Assembly (NCBI GenBank): GCA_035551835.1
Contig: DASZMN010000098.1
Span: 1 to 28,408 of the forward strand
Direction of reading: 5' to 3'
Length of the DNA: 28,408 nt
Source of the DNA: Bog-473 sp035551835
Lineage (GTDB): Bacteria; Actinomycetota; Acidimicrobiia; Acidimicrobiales; RAAP-2
Positions 14,816 through 21,858 of the stretch are shown here, in pieces. The stretch's first letter is position 1; each line of letters starts with the position of its first letter. The notes below the pieces were generated by a model. It saw nothing but the letters and a program-made list of their open reading frames with translations. It was not told the DNA's origin and searched no databases. The translations under genes and the position numbers were made by a program.

Positions 14816-16325
14816 GCTCGGGCGCGGGCCCCGCGCCTCGGGCCCCGTCCCAACCGTTCCGTAGGGCGACGCCCACGACGTTCGCCATGCTCTGCACGAA
14901 CTGGCCCGACGACCGGGTGAACTGGCGCGGCTTGGTGCTTGCCGCGATGAGAACCCCGATCACCCCGGTGTCGGCGAAGACCGGCGCGGCGGCGGCCGAC
15001 ATGAGGCCGACCTCGGCGCCGTGGGCCGACCTGTCGAAACGGCGGTCCCGCGGCGCGTCGTCGACGACGACGACCTTCCCGGACAGGGCGGCATAACCCG
15101 TCAGCGAGCGGCTGCCGGGTTGGATCACGTCATCGTGCTGGCCGTGCACAGGGTCGCCGGCCGCGATGCGCACCGTGATCGCGTCGCTCCCGGGCGCACA
15201 CTCCGAGAGGTAGCCGTACTCGCACCCGAGCACACGCCGGGTCGCCTCGACCGCCTCCGTCAGGATCACATCGAGCTCGTCCGGCCGGCCGACATGCGCA
15301 CGCGTCCCGAGCAGTGCGACCGTCTCCTGCTGGTGTTCTTGCACGAGGAGCTCGTGCTTGAGTCGATTTCGCTCCGTGTTGTCGACCAGTGTCGAGATCA
15401 GTCCGACGAGGTCGCCACTCGAGTCGAGGACGGGCGACCCTGTCAACCGTGCCGTGAAGCTCGTGCCGTCCCGACGGGTCAGTTCGAGATCGCCGGAATA
15501 GATCCGTTTCTTCAGGAGTCGGGAATGGATGCGCTGTGAATCGCGAGCGGCTTCGTCCGACGGGAGGAGATTGAGGCCGTTCTGACCGAGCAGTTCGTCG
15601 ACCCGCCAGCCGAACAGGCGCTCGGCGGCGGGATTGGCGTAGACGATGGTCCCGTCCGGGGTCGCGCCCACCACTGCTTCACCGATCGCGTCGAGCAGGG
15701 CGCGCTGAAATCGTGACGCCGACTCGGCCTCCTTGCGTTCGGTGATATCGGTGACGACGGCAACCGCTCCTTGGTACGAGCCAGAGGTCGAGAGCAGCGG
15801 GGTGGTCGACGTCTCCGCGAGGAAGGACGTCCCGTCGGCTCGTCGCAATCGGATCTCATAGCGCTGGTTCACCCCGGCGCGGCCGAGCCGCCCGCGCTCC
15901 CTGACTTCGTCGGCCGACTCCGGTTCGAAGAAATCGAAGACCGGGCGCGCCGACAGCTCCTCGATCGAGCACCGCATCATCTCCGCTATGCGCCGATTGA
16001 CATAGCGGGTTCGGCCGTTGTGAGAGACCCAGATCCCCTGATCGGCCGCCTGCATGACCTGGTGCAGCAGGAACGCCTCCGCCTCGCCGGCCGATAGCGC
16101 AGCCGTCCCGGCGCCGGCGACCCGGGCCATCGCGGCCGAGAGCGTCAGCCCCTCGGCCACCAGCCTGGTCACAGCTTGCACCCGTTCGACGTCGGCCTCG
16201 GTGTAGACGCGTTGCCCGCCCGGGGAGCGCTGGGGGTCCAAGAACCCGAACCGACGCTCCCAGGCTCGAAGGGTGCTCACCCCGACCCCCGTGCGCCGGG
16301 CCACCTCCCCGACCCTCAGCGTCAC
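14805..16325 (-). CDS. MerR-type HTH regulator fused to PAS-PAS-GAF sensor domains
   Basis: A 506-residue cytoplasmic protein. Residues 1-70 form a MerR-type winged helix (LRVGEVARRTGVGVSTLRAWERRFGF, then GGQRVYTEADVERVQ). After a short helix come PAS1 (about 88-205, ending DITERKEAE), PAS2 (about 206-325, DGTIVYANPAAERLFGW, ending DNTERNRLK) and a GAF domain (about 340-492). There is no histidine kinase, GGDEF, EAL or PP2C output, so the HTH is the only visible effector: a one-component sensor binding DNA directly. MerR proteins normally have a short metal- or drug-binding C-terminus, so this fusion is unusual. Start is GTG with no clear Shine-Dalgarno. It diverges from a small HTH gene across an AT-rich region. 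Confidence 0.9.
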   Translation of the reverse strand: MTLRVGEVARRTGVGVSTLRAWERRFGFLDPQRSPGGQRVYTEADVERVQAVTRLVAEGLTLSAAMARVAGAGTAALSAGEAEAFLLHQVMQAADQGIWVSHNGRTRYVNRRIAEMMRCSIEELSARPVFDFFEPESADEVRERGRLGRAGVNQRYEIRLRRADGTSFLAETSTTPLLSTSGSYQGAVAVVTDITERKEAESASRFQRALLDAIGEAVVGATPDGTIVYANPAAERLFGWRVDELLGQNGLNLLPSDEAARDSQRIHSRLLKKRIYSGDLELTRRDGTSFTARLTGSPVLDSSGDLVGLISTLVDNTERNRLKHELLVQEHQQETVALLGTRAHVGRPDELDVILTEAVEATRRVLGCEYGYLSECAPGSDAITVRIAAGDPVHGQHDDVIQPGSRSLTGYAALSGKVVVVDDAPRDRRFDRSAHGAEVGLMSAAAAPVFADTGVIGVLIAASTKPRQFTRSSGQFVQSMANVVGVALRNGWDGARGAGPAPELSP

Positions 16326-16562
16326 GACTGACAGCGAAATTGGAGGAGTCCTTTCCGACGAACTGCGGAAACTCTATACAAGATGTCCAAGAATATCTGC
16401 GTCGAATAGTAGGAAAGTTCACCATTCTGTTGCACAATCCCAGTAGCAACATCGACGTCGACGGCTCGGGGCAGACGATCAGTTGATCGGAGGTATCCGT
16501 GGGTTCGGGGAGTGGAGGGCTCGAGTTGACGAGGCGACAGCGCAGATCCGTGGCGGTGGCGC
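16326..16562. other. AT-rich divergent promoter region between MerR-PAS and HTH genes
   Basis: The first 140 nt are clearly more AT-rich than the genes around them. A TATAGA hexamer on the minus strand (16373-16378) lies about 48 nt before the MerR-PAS start and is a plausible -10, without a good -35. An inverted repeat lies at 16428-16451 and an AGGAAAGTT motif at about 16411. No small gene is visible. Confidence 0.5.
16428..16451. promoter_or_regulatory. inverted repeat TGTTGC-N12-GCAACA, candidate operator
   Basis: A perfect 6-bp dyad with a 12-nt spacer lies between the divergent MerR-PAS and HTH genes. Position and size suit a dimeric regulator, possibly the MerR-PAS protein acting on itself or on both genes. 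Only the symmetry supports this. Confidence 0.35.
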
Positions 16563-17048
16563 GTGCGTGAGTGCGCCGGTGGCGACCGGCTGAGGGCTTG
16601 CAACTCCGGTGTCGCAGCTGACGGCCCCGCGGACGACGCCGTCCTCGACGCCCTCGAGACGGTGGTGAAGGGGCTCATTGAGAACTCGGCCCGGATTGAG
16701 CTCGCGCTCGAACGCGCCGAGCAGATCCGGCGACAGCGCCTTTCGGGCTGGACGTACGCGCAGATCGTCGAGGAGTCCACCGGGCCGTTGATGGTCGAGA
16801 TCCTCTCCACCAACCTTCGGGTCCTGCACAAGCTCGGGCACCAGCTTCGCAGCACGGAGGCTCAAGCCCTTCGGAGCGAGGGCCTGAGCACGATCAGGAT
16901 CGCGGAGCTGTTCGGCGTCTCCCGTCAACGAGTCGCCGCGCTCCTCCAGGATCGTCCCGGTCACCCCGCTCACGGGAAGGGCGTTCGACCACAGGTCGCG
17001 AACGGTCGGCCACGCCTGACGCTGGACTGGGTGGCCCCAGAGGAGTAG
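16563..17048 (+). CDS. small helix-turn-helix protein
   Basis: A 161-residue, mostly alpha-helical protein of unknown function. Residues about 27-80 form a charged helical region (ENSARIELALERAEQIR, then GWTYAQIVEE). A helix-turn-helix sits at about 104-130 (EGLSTIRIAELFGVSRQRV), followed by a basic, probably disordered tail. The two helical parts suggest a DNA-binding dimer. It does not show the E(X)3S(X)2R(X)3Q(X)3D motif of the c-di-GMP-binding anti-sigma factor RsiG, which I looked for because of the nearby WhiG-like gene. GTG 16563 is the first start after an in-frame stop; no Shine-Dalgarno is evident. It diverges from the MerR-PAS gene and converges on the EAL gene. Confidence 0.72.
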   Translation: MRECAGGDRLRACNSGVAADGPADDAVLDALETVVKGLIENSARIELALERAEQIRRQRLSGWTYAQIVEESTGPLMVEILSTNLRVLHKLGHQLRSTEAQALRSEGLSTIRIAELFGVSRQRVAALLQDRPGHPAHGKGVRPQVANGRPRLTLDWVAPEE

Positions 17049-17094
17049 CACCGCTCTTCACGGTTCCGTGCCGCGTCTCGCTCGGGGAGCGGTT
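17049..17094. terminator. candidate bidirectional terminator between convergent HTH and EAL genes
   Basis: ACCGCTC (17050-17056) pairs perfectly with GAGCGGT (17087-17093), and an inner CACGG/CCGTG hairpin lies at 17059-17070. The pair sits in the 65-nt gap between two convergent stops. No U-tract is present, so it is moderate at best. Confidence 0.38.
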
Positions 17095-17113
17095 GCGTTA
17101 GCCCAGCTGCGCC

Positions 17114-17974
17114 TTATCGGCGGACCCCGACGGACAGCTCGCCCGTTCGTCCTCGCTCCAACAGCGCCATCATGTCCGTCTGCTCGACCGGGTACGAGAA
17201 CAGATAGCCCTGGCCCTCCACGATGCCGAGCGCGGCAAGCACGTCGTTCTGTTCGATTGTCTCGATCCCTTCGGCGATCACTTCGAGCCCCAAGGCCTGA
17301 CCGAGCTGCACGAGTACCTCCACGATCGCCTGCATGGTGGGACTGCCGGTGAGGCGCGAAACGAAGCACTGGTCGATCTTCAAGACGTCGATCGGAAACT
17401 GCTGAAGGTACGCGAAGGAAGAGAATCCGGTACCGAAATCGTCGATGGCAAGGCGCACCCCGAGAGCCTTGAGCTTGGCCAGCCGAGAGAGAGTGGCGTG
17501 GTCGCCACCCATCAAGGCCGTCTCTGTGAGCTCCAACACGAGCATCGACGGGTCGAGGCCACTGGTCAGCACGGCGTACCGCACGTCGTCAACGAACCCG
17601 TCGCGTTGCAGCTGCTTGGCGGAGACATTGACGGAGACGAACATCCGGTGCCCTTGACTTTGCCAGTCAGCTCCCGCCTGGCATGCGGTCTCGAGCACCC
17701 ACCTCCCCACCTGGGTGATGAGGCCCGACGCTTCGAGCCGGGGCACGAACTCGCCCGGTGAGAGCACCTTTCCCGATGGGTGGTGCCAGCGCAGAAGGGC
17801 TTCCGCCCCGGTCACGGCGCCGTTCTCCAGGTTGACCTTGGGTTGGTAGAGCACGAAGAACTGGTGTCCGGCGAGCGCGTCGTGCAGCTCCAAATCGAGA
17901 CGGCAGCCGTCATCGACGGCCTTCGTCATCGCAGCAAGGGAGATGGCTTGCTGCCTGTGGTCTCGCTCCGACAC
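17114..17974 (-). CDS. stand-alone EAL-domain c-di-GMP phosphodiesterase
   Basis: A 286-residue protein that is almost entirely one EAL domain, with no GGDEF, PAS or membrane segment. The active-site set looks complete: E58 in the EALLRW signature, N116 (VSVNVS), E148 (ELTE), D178-D179 (DDFGTG), K199 (LKID), E235 (AEGIET) and Q255 (QGYLFS). It should hydrolyse c-di-GMP to pGpG in the cytoplasm, lowering the second-messenger level. Start is GTG with a G-rich Shine-Dalgarno (TAGGGGG, 7-8 nt upstream). It is divergent from the WhiG-type sigma gene across about 410 bp and convergent with the HTH gene. A short N-terminal helix (1-30) could mediate interaction. Confidence 0.94.
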   Translation of the reverse strand: MSERDHRQQAISLAAMTKAVDDGCRLDLELHDALAGHQFFVLYQPKVNLENGAVTGAEALLRWHHPSGKVLSPGEFVPRLEASGLITQVGRWVLETACQAGADWQSQGHRMFVSVNVSAKQLQRDGFVDDVRYAVLTSGLDPSMLVLELTETALMGGDHATLSRLAKLKALGVRLAIDDFGTGFSSFAYLQQFPIDVLKIDQCFVSRLTGSPTMQAIVEVLVQLGQALGLEVIAEGIETIEQNDVLAALGIVEGQGYLFSYPVEQTDMMALLERGRTGELSVGVRR

Positions 17975-18253
17975 TTCACTACCCCCTACTGTTCGAACGT
18001 CAATCGCCGAACCGACGCGTGGTGTTGCGGTGCGAACTTTCCCGTGGAACCGCCTCGTTCGCCCGGAACTCGTAAAGGCACGATACCCGTGTCAACAATT
18101 CTTCCGGCTAGGGCCGTTTGTCACGAATTGTCCGAAAGTCATCGAAACGTTTGACTTCGGTCCGCACAGATCCGGACACCGAGCGGCGGCGTCTCGAGGC
18201 TCGGAGACGTGCACGATCACGCACGGCCGGCGCATCGGCCGCGAAAAATTCTT

Positions 18254-18277
18254 GTCGCGCAACGCTTGTTGCGCGAC
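18254..18277. promoter_or_regulatory. perfect 10-bp inverted repeat upstream of the sigma gene
   Basis: GTCGCGCAAC (18254-18263) and GTTGCGCGAC (18268-18277) are exact reverse complements with a GCTT loop. On the minus strand the hairpin is followed by AAGAATTTTT, giving a terminator-like shape, yet no minus-strand gene ends here. It may be an operator or a leader hairpin of the sigma gene. Confidence 0.5.
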
Positions 18278-18358
18278 CACTGCACCCAAGCGACGACGCT
18301 GAGGCAACCTTCGCATGATCCAATCCATCGGGTTGCATGGCGGGGGAAGGCGCCGGAT

Positions 18359-18372
18359 GCACGGTGCCGTGC
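18359..18372 (+). promoter_or_regulatory. palindrome abutting the sigma-factor ribosome binding site
   Basis: GCACGG-TG-CCGTGC ends exactly where the strong Shine-Dalgarno GGAGGGGG (18373-18380) begins, 15 nt before the ATG. A hairpin or bound protein here could control ribosome access. Function is inferred only from position. Confidence 0.35.
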
Positions 18373-18387
18373 GGAGGGGGAACACCA

Positions 18388-19359
18388 ATGAGAGGGACGA
18401 CTCGTTCCAGTCGCAGTCGCAGTCGCAGTCGCGGTCGCGGTCGCGGTCGCGGCGCGACTCGCAACGTGATGCGAGAGCCGGCGGCGAATGGCGTGGACGC
18501 ATTGTGGTCCGAGTTCAAGGCGACGGGCGCGCAGACGGTGCGCGATCAGCTGATGGTCCACTACTGGCCTTTCGTCAGCGGAGTGGCCAGCCGGGTGTCA
18601 AAGACGCTGCCTCGTCACTTCGACGAGGAGGATCTGACCAGTTATGGGGTCTTTGGCTTGATGGACGCCATCGAACGGTTCGAGACCGCTCGCGACGTCC
18701 ACTTCGAGTCGTATGCGATTCCCCGCATCAAGGGAGCCATCGTCGACGGGCTACGGGCCATTGACTGGGTGCCCCGCTCGGTGCGCACCAAGGCGCGGGC
18801 GATTCAGCAAGCATCCGCACACCTCGAGGTGACCTTGGGGAGAGTGCCCACCCAGTCGGAAGTCGCGGCCGAGCTCGAGATGACGGCGCCGGCGTTCCAC
18901 CGGGCGCGGCGCGAGGTCGACTCGGTCCGGGTGCTGGCGCTCGATGAGCAGCAGCGCGACGCGGAGCGCACGGTGCTGGCCGACAGCGTCGCCGACGACT
19001 CGTGGGGTCCCACCGACACCTTCGAGGACAAGGAGGCCAAAGCGACCTTGGCCGCGGTGATCGAGGGCTTGCCCGAGCGCGAACGAAGCGTCGTGAAGAT
19101 GTACTACTACGAAGGCCTCTCGCTCAAAGCGATCGGCGGGGTGTTGGGTGTGTCAGAGAGCCGGGCGTGCCAGATGCACACCAAGGCCCTGCGGGAGATG
19201 CGTTCGAAGTTGGCTGACCCTCCCGAGACCCTCGTCGGCAACATCGCACGGGTGCCGGCGCGTGCGCCCAGGGCTCAAGGTGCGCCTCGAGGGCCCGGCG
19301 CGAACAGCATGTGCCGCAACGGAGACGAACAGGCGCCCCTGCAGCGCCTCGCGAGCTGA
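18388..19359 (+). CDS. RNA polymerase sigma factor of the WhiG/FliA class
   Basis: A 323-residue sigma-70 family factor lacking region 1, closest in pattern to WhiG/FliA. Region 2 shows DLTSYGVFGLMDAIERFE, then FESYAIPRIKGAIVDGLRAIDWVPRSVR, a WhiG/FliA hallmark. Region 3 follows (about 150-180), then region 4 with LPERERSVVKMYYYEGLSLKAIG at about 230-250 and a helix-turn-helix (GVSESRACQMHTKAL). In actinobacteria this class controls sporulation (WhiG) or flagella (FliA); no flagellar or sporulation gene is in the window. The first 25 residues are Ser/Arg/Gly repeats, and a 40-residue basic tail follows region 4. ATG 18388 was chosen for its strong Shine-Dalgarno (GGAGGGGG); in-frame starts exist at 18337 and 18469. 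Confidence 0.9.
   Translation: MRGTTRSSRSRSRSRGRGRGRGATRNVMREPAANGVDALWSEFKATGAQTVRDQLMVHYWPFVSGVASRVSKTLPRHFDEEDLTSYGVFGLMDAIERFETARDVHFESYAIPRIKGAIVDGLRAIDWVPRSVRTKARAIQQASAHLEVTLGRVPTQSEVAAELEMTAPAFHRARREVDSVRVLALDEQQRDAERTVLADSVADDSWGPTDTFEDKEAKATLAAVIEGLPERERSVVKMYYYEGLSLKAIGGVLGVSESRACQMHTKALREMRSKLADPPETLVGNIARVPARAPRAQGAPRGPGANSMCRNGDEQAPLQRLAS
18408..18449 (+). repeat. in-frame hexanucleotide repeat at the start of the sigma gene
   Basis: Seven 6-bp units, four CAGTCG then three CGGTCG, encode Ser-Arg and then Gly-Arg dipeptides near the N-terminus. Copy-number change would keep the frame, altering the length of a strongly basic N-terminal arm. Confidence 0.92.
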
Positions 19360-19366
19360 CCCGCGG

Positions 19367-20167
19367 TCAGCGCAGCGGTTCGAGCAGGGCTGCCCGCAGG
19401 CCGGCCACGAGCTCGGGCCCGGCCCCGAGCCCGGCGACGTAGGCGTCGACGGACCCGTAGGTCGACCGGAGGTGGTCGAGCAACGCCTCCATCTGGGCGG
19501 GCGCGGCCGAGAACACCTCGGAGATGTTCTCTATCGCCTCGCGCCCCTCCGGGTACTTCACGATCAGCTTGGCCCGCAGGCGGGTCATCGCCGCCCCGCT
19601 CAGCGCGTAGTCGGCCACCACGGTCGGCTCGTCCACCCCCAGCACTGAGAGCAGGATGGCGGAGAGGACGCCGGTGCGGTCCTTGCCCGCCGTGCAGTGG
19701 AAGACGGCGGGCAGCGAGCCGGGTGCGGCGAGGATCTCGAGCACGGAGACGAACGAACGGCCAGCGTCGCGCACCATGTCGAGATACTGCGTGCCGAGCA
19801 GCCCCGGGTTCTTGTCGAAGGCATCCGCGTCGGGCAGCTGCTCGATGATCGGGAAATGATGGAACGTCACCGGGTGGGCGTCGACGTCGTAGCGCCCGCG
19901 TTCGAGCTCCTCGGCCGAGCGCAGGTCGATCACGGTGCGGATGCCGAGCGCGCGCATCGTCGAGAAGTCGCCCTCGGTCAGGTCACCCAGTCCGTCGGCC
20001 CGGAACAAGGTGCGCCAACGCGTGCGCCGCGCGTCCGGCGTCGCGTACCCCCCGAGGTCGCGGAAGTTCACGGCCCCTTCGAGCGGGATGAGCCGCACGG
20101 GCGCATCCGCCGGGGCCGCCGCCGAGGCCGACGCCGACGCCGGGGCCGCCGCCGAGGCCGCCGTCAC
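19367..20167 (-). CDS. tyrosine-protein phosphatase (HCX5R family)
   Basis: A 266-residue protein-tyrosine phosphatase of the Y_phosphatase3/MptpB-like group. It has the entry motif GAVNFRDLGGY (about residues 29-39), RTLFRADGL, VIDLRSAEE, and the catalytic P-loop HCTAGKDRTG at about 156-165 (Cys nucleophile and Arg). The first 20 residues are an Ala/Ser/Pro run encoded by GCC-rich repeats and are probably disordered. No signal peptide is visible. The GTG at 20167 overlaps the pspAB stop (GTGA), so it is translationally coupled to the envelope-stress operon pspA-htpX-pspAB. Related enzymes dephosphorylate phosphotyrosine, and some phosphoinositides; the substrate here is unknown. Confidence 0.92.
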   Translation of the reverse strand: MTAASAAAPASASASAAAPADAPVRLIPLEGAVNFRDLGGYATPDARRTRWRTLFRADGLGDLTEGDFSTMRALGIRTVIDLRSAEELERGRYDVDAHPVTFHHFPIIEQLPDADAFDKNPGLLGTQYLDMVRDAGRSFVSVLEILAAPGSLPAVFHCTAGKDRTGVLSAILLSVLGVDEPTVVADYALSGAAMTRLRAKLIVKYPEGREAIENISEVFSAAPAQMEALLDHLRSTYGSVDAYVAGLGAGPELVAGLRAALLEPLR

Positions 20168-20736
20168 GAGACCGGCATGTCCCACATGGGGAACCACCGC
20201 GACAGGTCCGTTTCCACCGGCAGGTCGGCGCCCACCATGGTGCGGATGCGCAGCTCGAGCTCGGTGTCGCGACGCTCTTTCGACGCGTCGACCGGCGCAA
20301 ACGGGTAGAAGGTGCCCCGCTTGAACAGGTAGACGAGGCGGAACGCTCGGGCGTCGTCGGGTGCGTCGGTCCCCGGCACGAACCCGAAGACCGAGCAGAG
20401 GAGCTGGGGGCCCCAGCCGTTGTCCTGCAGGGTGGAGTTGGCCATGTGGATCTTGGTGACCAGCTCCTCGATGTCGGGGTCGTCGAGCAGCAACCAGCCG
20501 TAGTCGAAGGAGTCGGTGGCGTGGCGGAAACCGTCGCCCACCAATTCGGATATCTCCTTCTGCGCGTCGGCCGTCGCCTGTCCCGGCGGCGGCTTCCAGC
20601 ACACGCCGGCGTGGCCGGAGGTGACAAGGCCGCCGGCGCTCTGCAGGGTGAGGGCGGCCGTCGGCAGCGCGAACAGCGCGTCGAGGTTGGCCCGGACGGG
20701 CTTGGAGCGGCCGAGGATGGTGTCGAGGAGGCCCAT
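20164..20736 (-). CDS. pspAB: PspA-associated protein PspAB
   Basis: A 190-residue protein matching the PspAB family, which accompanies PspA and HtpX in actinobacteria. Recognisable parts are the start MGLLDTILGRSKPV, FALPTAALTLQSAG, AGVCWKPP, FDYGWLLLDDPDIEELV and FKRGTFYPFAPVD. The molecular function of the family is not established; it is thought to modulate PspA at the membrane. It has no membrane helix. It lies 153 nt after htpX, the only sizeable gap in the operon, and is followed by a coupled tyrosine phosphatase. No PspAA companion is present. Confidence 0.85.
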   Translation of the reverse strand: MGLLDTILGRSKPVRANLDALFALPTAALTLQSAGGLVTSGHAGVCWKPPPGQATADAQKEISELVGDGFRHATDSFDYGWLLLDDPDIEELVTKIHMANSTLQDNGWGPQLLCSVFGFVPGTDAPDDARAFRLVYLFKRGTFYPFAPVDASKERRDTELELRIRTMVGADLPVETDLSRWFPMWDMPVS

Positions 20737-20812
20737 GGTGACCGCAGTTCTAGCGCTTCTGACGGGCTACTCGACCCGGCGGTCCGAGCTGGTCGTGCGG
20801 CCGATCAGGAAC

Positions 20813-20883
20813 GAGCCGACCGGGCCGCTCGAGCCGACCGGGCTGAAGCAGCCGAGGCAGCCGAGGTAGCCGACGCAGCCGAC
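20813..20883 (-). repeat. tandem repeats in the htpX-pspAB gap
   Basis: Two copies of GAGCCGACCGGGC (20813-20825, 20831-20843) with an 18-bp period are followed by four 9-bp units of G(C/T)AGCCGA(G/C) (20848-20883). In the htpX frame the region after the TGA stays open for about 41 codons and reads as Gly-Cys/Val-rich repeats until a TAG near 20768. Confidence 0.85.
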
Positions 20884-20889
20884 GCAGAC

Positions 20890-21858
20890 TCAGTTGACCG
20901 AGTCGGTCGCGCCAGCCTGGCCGAGCTGCTGCTCGAGCTGCGCGAGCTGGGCGAGCCGGCGCTCGAGCGTCGGGTGGGTGCGGAACAGGTTGCCGAAGCT
21001 GAAGCCGCCCCCGCCCCCCTGGGTGGCGCCGTTGGCGACCGCCGGGGTGAAGAAGAAGGCGTTGAACGGCTCGGCGGCCCGCAGGTCCTTGGTCGGGATG
21101 CTGCCCATCTCGCCGGTGATCTTCACCAGCGCCGAGGCCAGCAGGGCCGGGCGCCCGATGAGCAACGCCCCGGAGCGGTCGGCCGCCAGTTCCCGGTAGC
21201 GCGACAGCGCCATCGTCAACAAGAAGCTGATGAAGTACACGACGACCGACACGAGCAACACGATCATCTCCACCAACGCGGCCTGCGACTGCTGGTTGTT
21301 GCCGCCGCCGCGCCCGCCGCCACCGAAGATCTCGGAATAGAACATCACTCGCGTCAGCAGGCCGGCGATCATCCCGAGCCCGCTGGCGATGGTCATGACC
21401 GCCACGTCCCGGTGCGCCACGTGGGAGATCTCGTGCGAGAGCACCGCCTCCACCTCGGGCTCGTCGAGACGGCGCAGCAGGCCGCTCGTCACGCAGACGA
21501 CGGACGACTTGGGACTACGGCCGGTGGCGAACGCGTTCGGAATGTCCGTCTGCGCAATGGCGACCTTGGGCTTGGGCATGTCGGCCAAGGCGCACAGGCG
21601 ATCGACGACACCATGCAGCTGGGGCGCCTGTTCGGGCGTGACCTCCTTGGCGTGCATCGCGTACATGGCGATCTTGGCGCTGAACCAGTACTGGCAGAAG
21701 ATCAGCGCGAAGCCGATCACCAGCACGAAGGCGAAGGACAGCCCGACTGCGATCAGGATGCCGATCACGGCGCCGTAGAGAACGACGAGGAAGAACCCCG
21801 TCATGAGCATGCGGTAGGTCAGACCGCGATCCGATTTGATGTTGCGTGAGATCGCCAT
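20890..21858 (-). CDS. htpX: zinc metalloprotease HtpX
   Basis: A 322-residue M48B membrane protease, which degrades damaged membrane proteins under envelope stress. Two N-terminal transmembrane helices (about 18-58) precede the cytoplasmic active site HEISH at 142-146, with the third zinc ligand E223 in the RELAADRSG motif; two more hydrophobic segments lie at about 152-172 and 197-217. A Gly/Gln/Asn-rich loop sits at about 178-190. The C-terminus is a short helical, Gln-rich region. Its ATG overlaps the pspA stop (TAATG), so translation is coupled, tying it functionally to PspA. Confidence 0.95.
   Translation of the reverse strand: MAISRNIKSDRGLTYRMLMTGFFLVVLYGAVIGILIAVGLSFAFVLVIGFALIFCQYWFSAKIAMYAMHAKEVTPEQAPQLHGVVDRLCALADMPKPKVAIAQTDIPNAFATGRSPKSSVVCVTSGLLRRLDEPEVEAVLSHEISHVAHRDVAVMTIASGLGMIAGLLTRVMFYSEIFGGGGRGGGNNQQSQAALVEMIVLLVSVVVYFISFLLTMALSRYRELAADRSGALLIGRPALLASALVKITGEMGSIPTKDLRAAEPFNAFFFTPAVANGATQGGGGGFSFGNLFRTHPTLERRLAQLAQLEQQLGQAGATDSVN

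Larger units (their letters stand above)
17975..18387. other. divergent intergenic region between the EAL and sigma-factor genes
   Basis: About 410 bp with no supported gene. A TTGACA hexamer on the minus strand (18090-18095) is a possible -35 for the EAL gene, with a weak TACGAG at 15-nt spacing. Toward the sigma gene there are three inverted repeats: a perfect 10-bp hairpin at 18254-18277, GCAACC/GGTTGC at 18304-18336, and GCACGG-TG-CCGTGC at 18359-18372. Base composition is less GC-rich than in the genes. Confidence 0.5.

Noticed and set aside
16563..17048. RsiG-like anti-sigma factor for the nearby WhiG-type sigma
   Set aside because: The c-di-GMP-binding E(X)3S(X)2R(X)3Q(X)3D motif is not present; only a helix-turn-helix is supported.
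20446..21849. 467-codon plus-strand frame opposite htpX and pspAB
   Set aside because: Ala/Arg/Asp/Glu-rich shadow; both minus-strand genes have clear family motifs, including HEISH.
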